The notes below the pieces were generated by a model. That model was given only the letters and a program-made list of their open reading frames with translations. It did not search any database and had not been told where the DNA came from. Of a stretch of 61,324 nucleotides of DNA, positions 1-7,842 are shown one piece after another. The first letter of the stretch is position 1; each line of letters opens with the position of its first letter. Made by a program: the position numbers and the translations under genes. Source of the stretch: Sulfurimonas sp. (GTDB taxonomy: Bacteria > Campylobacterota > Campylobacteria > Campylobacterales > Sulfurimonadaceae); the NCBI RefSeq assembly GCF_026988655.1, contig NZ_JALSKT010000065.1, forward strand, positions 1 through 61,324, given 5' to 3'.

Positions 1-102
1 CAACCAGACTACACCCTTATGCAAACCCTCATCTCTGCTATACAAAAACTTGTGATAAAAGATGTGGTGTTATACCTCGATAAAAAAGCGGTTTCAAAAT
101 GA
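1..102 (+). CDS. 3' end of an unidentified gene (partial)
   Basis: The frame is open from the first base and ends at a TGA at 100-102, giving the last 33 residues of a protein that begins outside the window. The tail reads roughly LMQTLISAIQKLVIKDVV and ends KKAVSK. The stop overlaps the ATG of the RhuM-family gene (ATGA), so the two are translationally coupled. RhuM-family genes often sit inside type I restriction-modification loci, so this may be the end of such a gene, but too little is visible to name it. Confidence 0.5.
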   Translation, partial: QPDYTLMQTLISAIQKLVIKDVVLYLDKKAVSK

Positions 103-1112
103 AAAAGCTAAGCCTAAAAGATGAACTCACAGAGTTTTTACTCTACACTACTCCCTCAAGTGAGATAAAAGTAGAAATTTTTATGCACAATGAGACAGTT
201 TGGTTGCCTCAAAAAAGGATGGCTGAACTCTTTGGTGTCGATGTCTCAACCATAAACGAACATCTAAAAAACATCTACAAAAGTCATGAACTCGAAGAAG
301 AAGCAACTATTGGGAAATTCCCAATAGTTCAAATGGAAGGTAAAAGGGAAGTAAAAAGAGAGATTAATGTTTACAATCTTGATGCTATTTTGTCAGTAGG
401 CTATAGAGTAAACTCATCAAAAGCGACACAGTTTCGTATCTGGGCTACAAAGATTTTAAAAGAGTATATCATCAAAGGCTTTGCTATGGATGATGATAGA
501 CTTAAAAATGGTCGCTACTTTGGCAAAGACTACTTTAAAGAACTTCTAGAACGTGTCCGCTCTATTCGAGCGAGTGAAAGACGTATCTACCAACAAATCA
601 CTGATATATTTGCAGAGTGTAGTTTTGATTATGATAAAAACTCTCAAACTACAAAAGATTTTTATGCTACCGTTCAAAACAAGTTTCACTTTGCCATCAC
701 AGGAAAAACTGCCGCTGAAATAGTCTATGAACATGCAGATATTAAGAAGCCAAATATGGGACTAACATCTTGGAAAAACTCACCTGATGGAAGAGTACTA
801 AAATCAGATACATTCATAGCTAAAAATTATCTACAAGAAGATGAGATTAAAAAACTTGAGCGAACTATTGGGGCGTATTTTGATTATATTGAGAGAATTA
901 TTGAAAACCGTCAAGAGTTAAGTATGCAAGATATAAGTGAATCGGTCAATAGATTTTTAGAATTTAATGAGTTTAAAGTGCTTGAAGGAAAAGGTAGTGT
1001 TTCACACCTACAGGCTAAAGAGAAAGCTTCAAAAGAGTATGAAGAGTTTAATAAAATACAAAAAATCGAATCAGACTTTGATAAAGAGATGAAGAAGTTA
1101 CACAATTTATGA
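99..1112 (+). CDS. RhuM-family protein
   Basis: A 337-residue protein with the hallmarks of the RhuM (virulence protein) family: an N-terminal winged/HTH-like part with the motif LPQKRMAELFGVDVSTINEHL (about residues 36-56, given here only as a landmark for DNA-binding-like sequence), followed by the family core around VNSSKATQFRIWATKILKEY. The molecular role of RhuM proteins is not settled. They are commonly encoded next to type I restriction-modification genes and other defence genes. The gene overlaps both neighbours by 4 bases (ATGA at each end), so it is part of a larger operon whose start lies outside the window. Family assignment is fairly sure, function is not. Confidence 0.75.
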   Translation: MKKLSLKDELTEFLLYTTPSSEIKVEIFMHNETVWLPQKRMAELFGVDVSTINEHLKNIYKSHELEEEATIGKFPIVQMEGKREVKREINVYNLDAILSVGYRVNSSKATQFRIWATKILKEYIIKGFAMDDDRLKNGRYFGKDYFKELLERVRSIRASERRIYQQITDIFAECSFDYDKNSQTTKDFYATVQNKFHFAITGKTAAEIVYEHADIKKPNMGLTSWKNSPDGRVLKSDTFIAKNYLQEDEIKKLERTIGAYFDYIERIIENRQELSMQDISESVNRFLEFNEFKVLEGKGSVSHLQAKEKASKEYEEFNKIQKIESDFDKEMKKLHNL

Positions 1113-2242
1113 TAATAAATCCTCTTTTGTACCTTTTTACTCTTGCGCTTATTGTTACTGCGTTTCATCTTCTTGAAAGCAAAACAAATCTCAAATTTTT
1201 GAAGTATTTTCCTGCTGTCGTGTTAATATATGCTTTTTCTATGCTTCTCGCTTCGTTTGGTGTATTTGACTACAACGAGGCTATAAACAACATCTATAAA
1301 GTAACGAAATCAAATCTTCTGCCTGCCATGCTTTTTTTAATGCTTTTAGAAGTTGACTTGAGACACTTTATAAAACTTGGAAAAAAACTCATCATCGCCT
1401 ACATTTTAGCGGTGTTCTCCATCGCTTTTGGCTTTATCGTGGTTGCTTCTCTCTTTCATTTTAAGCCAGATATGGCTGGCGCGTTTGGCGCACTTGCTGG
1501 GAGCTGGATGGGAGGCACTGCAAACATGATAGCTGTAGGCTCTGCCTTAAATGTAACACCAGATGCTTTTGCTTATGCTCTTGTTGTGGATAGTGTGGAT
1601 TATACTTTATGGGTTATGCTTTTGCTTTTTGTTGTACCTTTTGCGAAGGTTTTTAACAAGTTTACGAAAAGCGAAGAACACCTTGCTTATCTTGGTGACA
1701 TAGGCTGTGCTTGTTCTATGGGAGCAAAAAGATACTGGCTTTTGATAGCCTTAGCACTCGGGGTTTCTTTAGTTTCACAACTCCTTGCAAATCAGCTCGT
1801 TATTCTTAACACAACAACAAGTGTAGTACTTTTTGCCACACTTTTTGGCATCCTAGGCTCTTTTACAAAACTAAGATATCTTAACGGCTCAAGTGAAGTA
1901 GCCACAACTATGCTCTATATGCTTATAGCGCTTATCGGTTCAAAAGCTATGATAGAAGAGTTTTCAGGTTTAGGCATATATGTGCTTGCTGGTCTTGCTA
2001 TCTTGCTCATTCATCTCTTGATCATGCTAGTAGGAGCGAGGATTTTTAAACTTGACCTCTTTAGTATCTCCGTTGCATCTCTCTCAAATATAGGTGGTGT
2101 AGCCTCAGCTCCAATCCTTGCAGCAACCTACAATAAATCTCTTGTTAGCGTAGGTGTTTTGATGGCAATTATGGGTTACCTCATAGGAACATTTGGCGGT
2201 TTATTGGTTGGAAATATCTTGCTTGTTCTGCATCCTATGTAA
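1109..2242 (+). CDS. DUF819 family membrane protein
   Basis: A 377-residue polytopic inner-membrane protein with about ten hydrophobic segments. The conserved stretch GSWMGGTANMIAV near residues 131-143 and the late segment SNIGGVASAPILAA near residue 330 are typical of the DUF819 (YjcL-like) family, thought to be transporter-like but without a known substrate. Its start overlaps the stop of the RhuM-family gene, which suggests co-transcription although no functional link is known. A TATAAT box follows 8 bases after its stop, so the next gene has its own promoter. Confidence 0.75.
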   Translation: MIINPLLYLFTLALIVTAFHLLESKTNLKFLKYFPAVVLIYAFSMLLASFGVFDYNEAINNIYKVTKSNLLPAMLFLMLLEVDLRHFIKLGKKLIIAYILAVFSIAFGFIVVASLFHFKPDMAGAFGALAGSWMGGTANMIAVGSALNVTPDAFAYALVVDSVDYTLWVMLLLFVVPFAKVFNKFTKSEEHLAYLGDIGCACSMGAKRYWLLIALALGVSLVSQLLANQLVILNTTTSVVLFATLFGILGSFTKLRYLNGSSEVATTMLYMLIALIGSKAMIEEFSGLGIYVLAGLAILLIHLLIMLVGARIFKLDLFSISVASLSNIGGVASAPILAATYNKSLVSVGVLMAIMGYLIGTFGGLLVGNILLVLHPM

Positions 2243-2249
2243 GATAGGG

Positions 2250-2255
2250 TATAAT
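2250..2255 (+). promoter_or_regulatory. -10 box (TATAAT) for the GGDEF/EAL gene
   Basis: A perfect TATAAT preceded by GG lies 38 bases before the ATG at 2293. A purine-rich ribosome-binding site (GAGGTGAG) follows at about 2282-2289. No clear -35 box is seen, which is usual in Campylobacterota promoters. Confidence 0.5.
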
Positions 2256-2292
2256 AAATTAAGATAATAAAGAGAATAATTGAGGTGAGAGT

Positions 2293-4593
2293 ATGAAATC
2301 AAGATTTGAAGAATTGCTTGACGTTGCATATGAAAATTTACGACTCTCTTCTCTCATTGTTATTGGAATTGCTACGGTGTTGTTGGTAGTTTTTTTTGGA
2401 CATGTAGAGAACTCTTTACTCTTTATATGGTATTTTTTCGTTGTTGTTGTCTCCGGTTTTCGTTTTGTTGCACAAGCTGTTTACAAGAAGCAAAAAAAGA
2501 GATTTACAATAAAACAATGGAAAAACATCTTTTCTGTTGCCTTACTTTCGATTGCTTTATTATTTGGTATCACCCCATTTTTATTTTTTATACAAGAGAG
2601 CCCTGCTTACCAAATGATACTCTTTGTAATTATTGCAGGTTTAACAGCTGGAGGAGCGAGTAGTTTTGCTTCTATGAGGAAGATAACTCAAGTATATTTA
2701 GTCATTATTATATTTCCATTAATAATAGAGTTAGTAATGCAAAACACACTGATATACTACTCTCTAGCATTTTTAACTTTTATATATTTAGTTTTACTGA
2801 TTTTTATTGTTAATACTTCCTACAGAAATTATTTTGAACTTTTAAACTCAAAAAGAATGTACCAAAAAGAAAAAGAAAAGTTTCTTCTCTCTCAAGAACA
2901 TTTTCAAGCAGTTTTTAGGCAAGCACCTTTGGGCATATTTATGTATGACACCAAATTTGTTATACAAGAAGTAAACCAAGAGTTTACGGAGTTCCTAGAA
3001 GCACCAATGGATTTTTTAATAGGCTTAAATCTTACAATGTTACCTGATACAAGAATCCTTCCAGCCATCAGCGTAACGGAGTATGGAATTGAAGGCTTTT
3101 ATGAGGGAGAGTATAACAGCAAATACAAAAACAAAGATTTGTGGATAAGTATGCATACCTCACCGCTTAAAGATACAAAAGGAGAAGTGATAGGTGGCAT
3201 CGGCATAGTCGCTGATATCACACAAAGAATGCGTACACAGATGGACTTTGAGCATCAAGCAAAATATGATACTTTGACAAATATTCCTAATCGTACTTTT
3301 TTACTCGAAAAAATGGCTATAGAAATTAGTCGTTACAAAAGGCACACGACACTTTTTGGTCTACTTTTTTTAGATTTAGATCATTTTAAAAATGTGAATG
3401 ATTCTCTTGGGCATGCAGTAGGAGATAAACTTCTTGTAAAAACTGCGCAAAGATTAGGTAAAATTATCAGAGAGGGAGACACTCTTGCTCGACTCGGTGG
3501 AGATGAGTTTATCATTTTATTGGCGGATTTGGGTACAGAAGAACATGATGCAGCAAGAAAAGCTGAAGTAATAGCGCAAAAAATTCATACAACATTACAA
3601 ACACCATTTGTGCTAGATAAACATACATTAAGTATCTCTTCAAGCATTGGCGTTGCCATAGTTGGCGAGAAAAATGAGGATATAGATGACCTTTTAAAAC
3701 ACGCTGACATTGCAATGTATGAAGCGAAAAAAATGGGGCGAAACACTACGAAATTTTATAAATTGGAAATGGATAGTTGGATTAGCAGAAGAGTAAGTAT
3801 AGAAAATGGTTTACGCAGTGCTATTGAAAATGGCGAACTTGAACTATATTATCAACCTATTGTTGAATTTTCCACCTCTAATATCATTGGTGCTGAGGCA
3901 TTACTACGATGGAATACTACAAAAGTAAAAGATGTATTTCCTGATGAATTTATACCGATTGCAGAAGAGAGTGGTTTGATTTTTGAGATAGGAAAGTGGG
4001 TTTTAGAAAATGCACTGCGACAATTTATGCAGTGGCGAGATGAGTTTAAAGATTTAGATACACTTGAGAAGATTGCAGTCAATATCAGTGCGCACCAATT
4101 TGATAATACTTCATGCGTAGCTGACATCGCTTCCACGATCAAAACAAGTAAAATTCCTGAGGGTTGTTTAGACCTAGAACTCGTAGAATCAGCACTGGTT
4201 GCTAATGTTCAAAGTGTACAAACAAAGATGCAGGAGTTTAGAGATCTTGGTGTAGGGATCTCCATAGATGATTTTGGTACGGGATACTCATCGCTCTCAT
4301 ATCTGAAAAAACTCCCTTTTACGAAGTTGAAGATTGATAAATCTTTTACTATGGATATTCAAGATGATGTTGATGACAAAGAGTTAATAAGTGCGATTTT
4401 GATGATAGCGCAAACTTTTGATTTTGAAGTTGTTGCTGAGGGAGTAGAAACATATGAACAGTACCTTTTCCTTAAAGAGAAAAACTGTAAGTATATGCAG
4501 GGATATTTATGTTCTAAACCACTAAGCGCAGTAGAATTTGCAAAACTTTTAAGAGAAAATGGGGGAAAATGTACACTAAACTCAAATCTATAA
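2293..4593 (+). CDS. Membrane-bound PAS-GGDEF-EAL cyclic-di-GMP enzyme
   Basis: A 766-residue protein that should make and/or break down cyclic di-GMP. The first ~190 residues hold about six hydrophobic segments, then a PAS sensor domain (about 200-320), a GGDEF domain with intact GGDEF at 402-406, and an EAL domain starting with EAL at 535-537. The GGDEF site is preceded by REGD, the RxxD inhibitory site, five residues upstream. The EAL domain keeps VNISAHQF, DDFGTGYSSL, EGVET and QGYL, so both activities look possible; which one dominates cannot be read from sequence. The RBS GAGGTGAG supports the ATG start. The end overlaps the start of the dipeptide epimerase by 25 bases. Confidence 0.9.
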   Translation: MKSRFEELLDVAYENLRLSSLIVIGIATVLLVVFFGHVENSLLFIWYFFVVVVSGFRFVAQAVYKKQKKRFTIKQWKNIFSVALLSIALLFGITPFLFFIQESPAYQMILFVIIAGLTAGGASSFASMRKITQVYLVIIIFPLIIELVMQNTLIYYSLAFLTFIYLVLLIFIVNTSYRNYFELLNSKRMYQKEKEKFLLSQEHFQAVFRQAPLGIFMYDTKFVIQEVNQEFTEFLEAPMDFLIGLNLTMLPDTRILPAISVTEYGIEGFYEGEYNSKYKNKDLWISMHTSPLKDTKGEVIGGIGIVADITQRMRTQMDFEHQAKYDTLTNIPNRTFLLEKMAIEISRYKRHTTLFGLLFLDLDHFKNVNDSLGHAVGDKLLVKTAQRLGKIIREGDTLARLGGDEFIILLADLGTEEHDAARKAEVIAQKIHTTLQTPFVLDKHTLSISSSIGVAIVGEKNEDIDDLLKHADIAMYEAKKMGRNTTKFYKLEMDSWISRRVSIENGLRSAIENGELELYYQPIVEFSTSNIIGAEALLRWNTTKVKDVFPDEFIPIAEESGLIFEIGKWVLENALRQFMQWRDEFKDLDTLEKIAVNISAHQFDNTSCVADIASTIKTSKIPEGCLDLELVESALVANVQSVQTKMQEFRDLGVGISIDDFGTGYSSLSYLKKLPFTKLKIDKSFTMDIQDDVDDKELISAILMIAQTFDFEVVAEGVETYEQYLFLKEKNCKYMQGYLCSKPLSAVEFAKLLRENGGKCTLNSNL

Positions 4594-5642
4594 GCACGAC
4601 AATACAAAAGATTCCCCTTAAAACGCCTTTTATCACTGCCTTGCGTAGAGTAGAGAATGTCGAGTTTGTTCGTGTGGAAGTTGTTTGTGAGAATGGTCTT
4701 ACTGCGTTTGGAGAGGCTCCTGCTACAAAGGCTATAACAGGTGAAGATTTAGAGTCTATCACTCGCTCCATAGCGAAGGTAAAAGAAGAACTACTCGGAC
4801 TAGATGTGCGTGATGCCCTCTTTTTACTGCATACATTTAAGATAGGTTCAAGTGCAAAAGCAGCACTTGATATGGCATTTGTCACGCTAAACGCAGCGCA
4901 GAGCAAACAAACACTGCTACAGTACCTTGGTACGCAAGATTATAGCCCTATACAAACAGATATTACCATCAGTCTAAACACAGTAGATACAATGCTTAAA
5001 GATGCAGATGAAGCCTTACAAAATGGCTATGACATTTTAAAAGTAAAGCTTGGTGAGGATATCTCTCATGCGATAGAGGTCACAAAAAGAGTAGCAAAAG
5101 AGTTGCCAAAGGCAAGGCTTCTCATAGATGCAAATCAGGCGTGGAGTTTAGAGAACTCTCTTTTGTATGTTGCAGCGGTACAAGATTTAAAGATAGAACT
5201 TATAGAGCAGCCTGTCGCAGCAGAGGACTTACAAAGTCTTAAAATTATCTCTAAGGCATCCAAGATTCCTATTTTGGCAGATGAAGCTGCCTTTACTCTT
5301 GAAGATGTGAAATACATCTATGAAAATAGCTGTGCAGATATGATAAATATCAAGCTGATGAAGTGTGGTGGTGTAAGTAAAGCAGTGGAGATTTTGGAGT
5401 ATGCAAGAGAGAAAAACATCACTTGTATGTTAGGTTCTATGCTTGAGGGTCCTATCTCCATAAGCGCTGCGTTTAGTCTTGCTTTTGCTTATCGTGATGT
5501 TATCAAGTATGTTGATTTAGACTCCCCTTTGCTTTATAAATCTTCCTCTTCCTCTTTATGTGGTTTTGCGATAAAACGCAACCAGATAAAACCAAGTGTT
5601 CCTGCTAAAAGTGAAGCTGAGAGTATGCCTACTTTTGCTTGA
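4569..5642 (+). CDS. Dipeptide (L-Ala-D/L-Glu) epimerase, enolase superfamily, with an altered C-terminus
   Basis: A 357-residue enolase-superfamily protein of the muconate-lactonising subgroup. It shows the catalytic landmarks in order: a Lys in LKVKLG, Asp in IDANQAW, Glu in IEQP, Asp in LADEA and Lys in NIKLMKCGG, as in Ala-Glu dipeptide epimerases that act in murein peptide recycling. The family core ends near YVDLDSPLLY (about residue 320). The last ~36 residues, a low-complexity SSSSSLCGF-type tail, are read antisense to the 3' end of nhaA. The two convergent genes thus overlap by 109 bases, and the native C-terminal end seems replaced. The start overlaps the upstream gene by 25 bases. 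Substrate specificity is inferred from the family. Confidence 0.8.
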   Translation: MYTKLKSISTTIQKIPLKTPFITALRRVENVEFVRVEVVCENGLTAFGEAPATKAITGEDLESITRSIAKVKEELLGLDVRDALFLLHTFKIGSSAKAALDMAFVTLNAAQSKQTLLQYLGTQDYSPIQTDITISLNTVDTMLKDADEALQNGYDILKVKLGEDISHAIEVTKRVAKELPKARLLIDANQAWSLENSLLYVAAVQDLKIELIEQPVAAEDLQSLKIISKASKIPILADEAAFTLEDVKYIYENSCADMINIKLMKCGGVSKAVEILEYAREKNITCMLGSMLEGPISISAAFSLAFAYRDVIKYVDLDSPLLYKSSSSSLCGFAIKRNQIKPSVPAKSEAESMPTFA

Positions 5643-6886
5643 AAGATTAACTCATCATTGCCTACAAATGCTAAGTCAGCTACGAAGATACTCATAGTAA
5701 AGCCTATCCCACCAAGGGCTGCAACACCAAATATTTGACTCATTGAGCTATCTTGTGGTAGTTTTGCTATGCCTGATTTTATGGCAAGAAAAGCGACTCC
5801 GGCAATGCCTATAATCTTTCCAAGAACGAGTCCTAGCATGATTCCAAGAGAGACAGGCTCAAAGACAACATCGCTAAAAGAGGAGAAGTTGATCTTGATG
5901 CCTGCATTGGCTAAGGCAAAAAGTGGAATAACAATCAAACTCACAGGCAGATGCAAAGAACGCTCGAGTCTTGCAGCGGGTGAGCCAACTGCATCAATAC
6001 GGTCTTTAATATTTTGCAGTATTGCTTTTTGCTGTTCATGCATTGTATGGTCGGTTGCCACAGGATAGTTGTCATACTCATCAAGGAGATTTTTTGTTTG
6101 TTGGGTAAAATCAATAGGCGGGATTTTTGGTTTTGAGGGAATACTAAACGCAGCGATTACCCCAGCAATAGTTGCGTGAACGCCTGATTCTAGCATAAAA
6201 AACCACATCAAAAGACCAACAAAGAAGTAAGGCAGTGTGGCATGAATACCAAAGCGGTTAAAACTCACCATGATAAGAAACATCCCTCCAGCTAAAAGAA
6301 GATATTCAAAATGGATTTGTGAAGTGTAAAACAGGGCGATAACTAAAACGGCTCCGAGGTCATCAACGATGGCAAGGGCTACTAAAAAAGTAACAAGAGC
6401 AGGAGAGACACGGTTTCCAAGAAGGACAAGGGCGCTAATAGCAAAAGCAATATCTGTCGCCATAGGAATTCCCCAGCCATCAGCACCGAGACTGTGAGCG
6501 TTGATACCCATGTAAATAAGTGCAGGAACTGCCATACCCCCGATGGCTGAAAGTATGGGAAGGATGGCTACTTTTATATTGGAGAGTTCCCCCACAAGTA
6601 TCTCACGTTTTATCTCAAGTCCTATCATAAAGAAAAAGATTGCCATAAGTCCATCATTGATCCAGTGGTGCAAAGAATTAATGACTTGCAAAGAACCTAT
6701 GTCAAACTCAATTTTTGTATGAATTATGTGTTGATATGCTTCATAGAGAGGAGAATTTGCAAGTATAAGAGCAACAATCGTCATACCAATAAGAATGAGA
6801 CCAGTAGTCGTTTGCGCGTGTAAAAAATGTTCAAATGGTGTGTAGACTCGCTTAAAAGCTCTCTCCCATGGTGCATATAAAATCAT
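5534..6886 (-). CDS. nhaA: Na+/H+ antiporter NhaA
   Basis: A 450-residue inner-membrane antiporter that exchanges Na+ for protons in pH and salt homeostasis. It has NhaA landmarks: the TDIAFA segment, the LAIVDDLGAV segment with the paired aspartates that bind ion, and GGIGFTMSIF near the C-terminus. A hydrophilic loop of about 60 residues (from IPSKPKIPP to SPAARLE) is as in the longer NhaA subfamily. The reading frame extends upstream to 6958, but ATG at 6886 (MILYAPWERAF) is preferred because GGAGTT sits just before it and AGGAGG a little further upstream. The final residues KPHKEEEEDL lie over the epimerase tail on the other strand. Confidence 0.93.
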   Translation of the reverse strand: MILYAPWERAFKRVYTPFEHFLHAQTTTGLILIGMTIVALILANSPLYEAYQHIIHTKIEFDIGSLQVINSLHHWINDGLMAIFFFMIGLEIKREILVGELSNIKVAILPILSAIGGMAVPALIYMGINAHSLGADGWGIPMATDIAFAISALVLLGNRVSPALVTFLVALAIVDDLGAVLVIALFYTSQIHFEYLLLAGGMFLIMVSFNRFGIHATLPYFFVGLLMWFFMLESGVHATIAGVIAAFSIPSKPKIPPIDFTQQTKNLLDEYDNYPVATDHTMHEQQKAILQNIKDRIDAVGSPAARLERSLHLPVSLIVIPLFALANAGIKINFSSFSDVVFEPVSLGIMLGLVLGKIIGIAGVAFLAIKSGIAKLPQDSSMSQIFGVAALGGIGFTMSIFVADLAFVGNDELIFQAKVGILSASLLAGTLGFIWLRFIAKPHKEEEEDL

Positions 6887-6984
6887 AACTCCAAACTCCT
6901 CCTGTAAAATATGAGAATATATTAACATAATTCTAGTACTAACCATATGACTTAACAACTAAGTTACGGTAAATCAAAACTCAA

Positions 6985-7058
6985 GTCATTCTCAGCTTGA
7001 CTGGGAATCTAGCTTATAATTTCATATAAACTAGACCCTGAATCAAGTTCAGGGTGAC
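6985..7058. repeat. REP-like pair of inverted imperfect palindromes
   Basis: Two related units face each other between nhaA and the MNT/HEPN pair. Unit 1 (6985-7012) starts GTCATTCTCAGCTTGA and ends GGGAATCTAG. Unit 2 (7031-7058), read on the minus strand, starts GTCACCCTGAACTTGA and ends CAGGGTCTAG. Each unit is itself a dyad and they are inverted copies of each other about 18 bases apart, the BIME/REP arrangement. They resemble the widespread GTCATTCC-type bacterial REP palindromes. The 10-base string ACAACTAAGT occurs at 6955-6964 and again at 7085-7094, flanking the pair as a direct repeat. Confidence 0.7.
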
Positions 7059-7126
7059 TTAAATTTTTATGTAGTGTATGTCTGACAACTAAGTCTATTT
7101 AAGTTTTTGCATATATTGAGTTATGT

Positions 7127-7132
7127 TATAAT
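7127..7132 (+). promoter_or_regulatory. -10 box (TATAAT) directly before the MNT antitoxin gene
   Basis: TATAAT ends six bases before the ATG at 7139, so the expected transcription start falls on or next to the A of the start codon. No Shine-Dalgarno sequence is seen between them. This points to a leaderless transcript. Confidence 0.5.
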
Positions 7133-7138
7133 ATTTGT

Positions 7139-7447
7139 ATGAATAAAGAATACATACTTAATTACCTTACAGATATTAAAAATAAGTATCAGGACGAGGG
7201 TTTTTTAATAAAAGCCTTGTTTGGCTCTTATTCTCGTGATGAAGCGGATGTTAATAGTGATGTGGATATTTTAATTGAAGCTACCCCTGTATTTGCAAAT
7301 AAGTATGGTTTTCGTGCTATTTCTCGTATTCATGAAATTCAAACAGAATTGAGTGACGCACTTGGAGTACCAGTGGATTTGGCTGACAGTAGTGGTATGA
7401 GTAAAACAGGAAAAAAGTTTATTATAGACAGAGCTATTTATGTCTAA
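7139..7447 (+). CDS. mntA: MNT-domain nucleotidyltransferase, antitoxin of a HEPN/MNT pair
   Basis: A 102-residue minimal nucleotidyltransferase. The motif GSYSRDEADVNSDVDIL (residues 29-45) carries the GSxxR and SDxD metal-binding signature, with a third Asp in PVDLADSS. In characterised MntA-HepT systems this protein adds AMP groups to a tyrosine of the HEPN toxin and so silences it. It overlaps the HEPN gene by 8 bases, in the usual coupled order. The TATAAT-N6-ATG arrangement and absence of an RBS suggest a leaderless mRNA. The role is inferred from the family and pairing. Confidence 0.85.
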   Translation: MNKEYILNYLTDIKNKYQDEGFLIKALFGSYSRDEADVNSDVDILIEATPVFANKYGFRAISRIHEIQTELSDALGVPVDLADSSGMSKTGKKFIIDRAIYV

Positions 7448-7808
7448 AGAGTCTATCAGTAAGGTGTATCTCATCTTAGAAAAGATTGATTATATAAATC
7501 AGATAGTTAGCAATAGCGGTAGTATTACTCAAGCACTTGAAGATTCAATCACAAAAAGACCAGCAATTCTTATGCATCTTACAGCAATTGCTGAACAATT
7601 TAACAAACTTAAGCAAGAACATGCAAATAACATTTTAAGTGTGTTTGACGATGGCGATGTTAAAGGTATGTATGATGTTAGGACTTATATAGCCCATGAC
7701 TATGAAGGTGTTAACCTTGCTATCGTTGAATGGATAATAAGAAATGGTCTTCCTAAGTTTAAAAAGCAGTGCAATTTTATCATTAATAATGTAGGTAATG
7801 AGATTTAA
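7440..7808 (+). CDS. hepT: HEPN-domain RNase toxin (HepT/DUF86)
   Basis: A 122-residue helical HEPN protein. The catalytic RX4HXY motif is present as RTYIAHDY near residue 81, which is the RNase active site plus the tyrosine that MNT partners AMPylate. It lies directly downstream of, and overlaps, the MNT antitoxin gene. Together they form a type VII-like toxin-antitoxin module. Stops just before the next operon, whose own TATAAT lies at 7831. Confidence 0.85.
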   Translation: MSKESISKVYLILEKIDYINQIVSNSGSITQALEDSITKRPAILMHLTAIAEQFNKLKQEHANNILSVFDDGDVKGMYDVRTYIAHDYEGVNLAIVEWIIRNGLPKFKKQCNFIINNVGNEI

Positions 7809-7830
7809 AACACAAATTAAAAAAGTTGAG

Positions 7831-7836
7831 TATAAT
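7831..7836 (+). promoter_or_regulatory. -10 box (TATAAT) directly before the repeat-protein/MoxR/VWA operon
   Basis: TATAAT ends six bases before the ATG at 7843, so the predicted start of transcription coincides with the start codon. There is no ribosome-binding site. It also argues for 7843 over the upstream in-frame ATG at 7798. Confidence 0.5.
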
Positions 7837-7842
7837 TTGGCT

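Noticed and set aside
4514-4906. Minus-strand 130-residue open frame across the GGDEF/EAL-epimerase junction
   Set aside because: It is antisense to two conserved coding ends and has no supporting signals.
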